Shown here in pieces: positions 63,935-64,000 of a stretch of 64,000 bases of DNA. The stretch covers positions 48,222,307 to 48,286,306 of the forward strand of contig JAWZYU010000020.1 of NCBI GenBank assembly GCA_038380435.1, written 5' to 3'. A program made the translations under genes and the position numbers. Under the pieces are notes generated by a model. The model made no database searches. It saw nothing but the letters and a program-made list of their open reading frames with translations, and was not told where the DNA came from. How positions within the stretch are numbered: the first letter of the stretch is position 1; each line of letters starts with the position of its first letter. Source of the stretch: Ryuthela nishihirai (lineage: Eukaryota; Arthropoda; Arachnida; Araneae; Heptathelidae).

Positions 63935-64000
63935 GGGTTGGGATGTTTTACCCTGAGTGGCACTTTTTTTGCACCCAATGGGTAAATGACTAGGTCACAA
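63935..64000 (-). mobile_element. SINE-A, antisense, cut by the window end
   Basis: It starts gggttgggatgttttaccct and reaches aatgactaggtcacaa at the last base. Confidence 0.85.

Noticed and set aside
1..64000. A multi-gene defence, biosynthetic or other novel system
   Set aside because: No clustered host genes are visible; recognisable coding sequence is almost all from mobile elements.

Overview
The window looks like repeat-rich eukaryotic chromosomal DNA, probably from an arthropod and possibly an arachnid. It is AT-rich, has no operons, and contains pieces of Tx1/L1-like, RTE, CR1/L2 and Jockey LINEs, a Gypsy gag, Tc1/mariner and hAT DNA transposons, and about 35 copies or fragments of one tRNA-derived SINE. 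The taxon is inferred from transposon style only and is uncertain. Almost every recognisable coding stretch belongs to a mobile element. The one convincing host-gene piece is a short first coding exon with a signal peptide and splice donor on the minus strand at 58795-58894.

Region by region: 0.16-5.5 kb is a Tx1/L1-like LINE (minus) broken by a frameshifted but otherwise long RTE copy (1.28-3.92 kb) and scrambled by an inverted duplication (4593-4756 against 5349-5541). 6.2-6.7 kb is a tandem array of about 40-bp units. 8.15-13.35 kb is a nest: a CR1/L2-type LINE with an open 1020-codon ORF2 sits inside a second RTE copy, with about 34 bp of the host RTE missing at the junction. 14.6-17.8 kb holds antisense SINE copies and a decayed tandem array. 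18.0-19.05 kb is a Gypsy gag remnant with a primer-binding-like site. 20.7-21.97 kb is a decayed Tc1-like element with both terminal repeats. 22.2-25.2 kb is a broken Jockey LINE. 26.3-27.2 kb is a non-autonomous hAT-like element with an 8-bp target duplication. 29.28-30.05 kb is a nearly perfect long inverted repeat with arms of about 296 bp. 30.8-33.4 kb is a second Jockey copy (minus) carrying a hAT-type MITE in its gag. 34.2-35.1 kb is a 30/60-bp higher-order minisatellite. 35.4-63.9 kb is mostly SINE copies, two hAT/MITE copies, a foldback MITE, a mariner remnant, two Jockey 3' fragments, a GC-rich island (60.4-61.2 kb) and a hAT transposase C-terminus.

The elements depend on one another in a familiar way. 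The SINEs and MITEs have no coding capacity, so they would have relied on LINE reverse transcriptase or hAT/mariner transposase made elsewhere. Only the CR1/L2 ORF2 looks intact here. Target-site duplications are readable for several elements (11 bp at 39130/39525, 10 bp at 27782/28181, 13 bp at 40266/40845, 12 bp at 19304/19661, 8 bp at 32235/32601 and 26320/27198), so these are real insertions. Nothing resembling a defence system, biosynthetic cluster or other multi-gene system was found. All family assignments come from reading motifs by eye without database searches.
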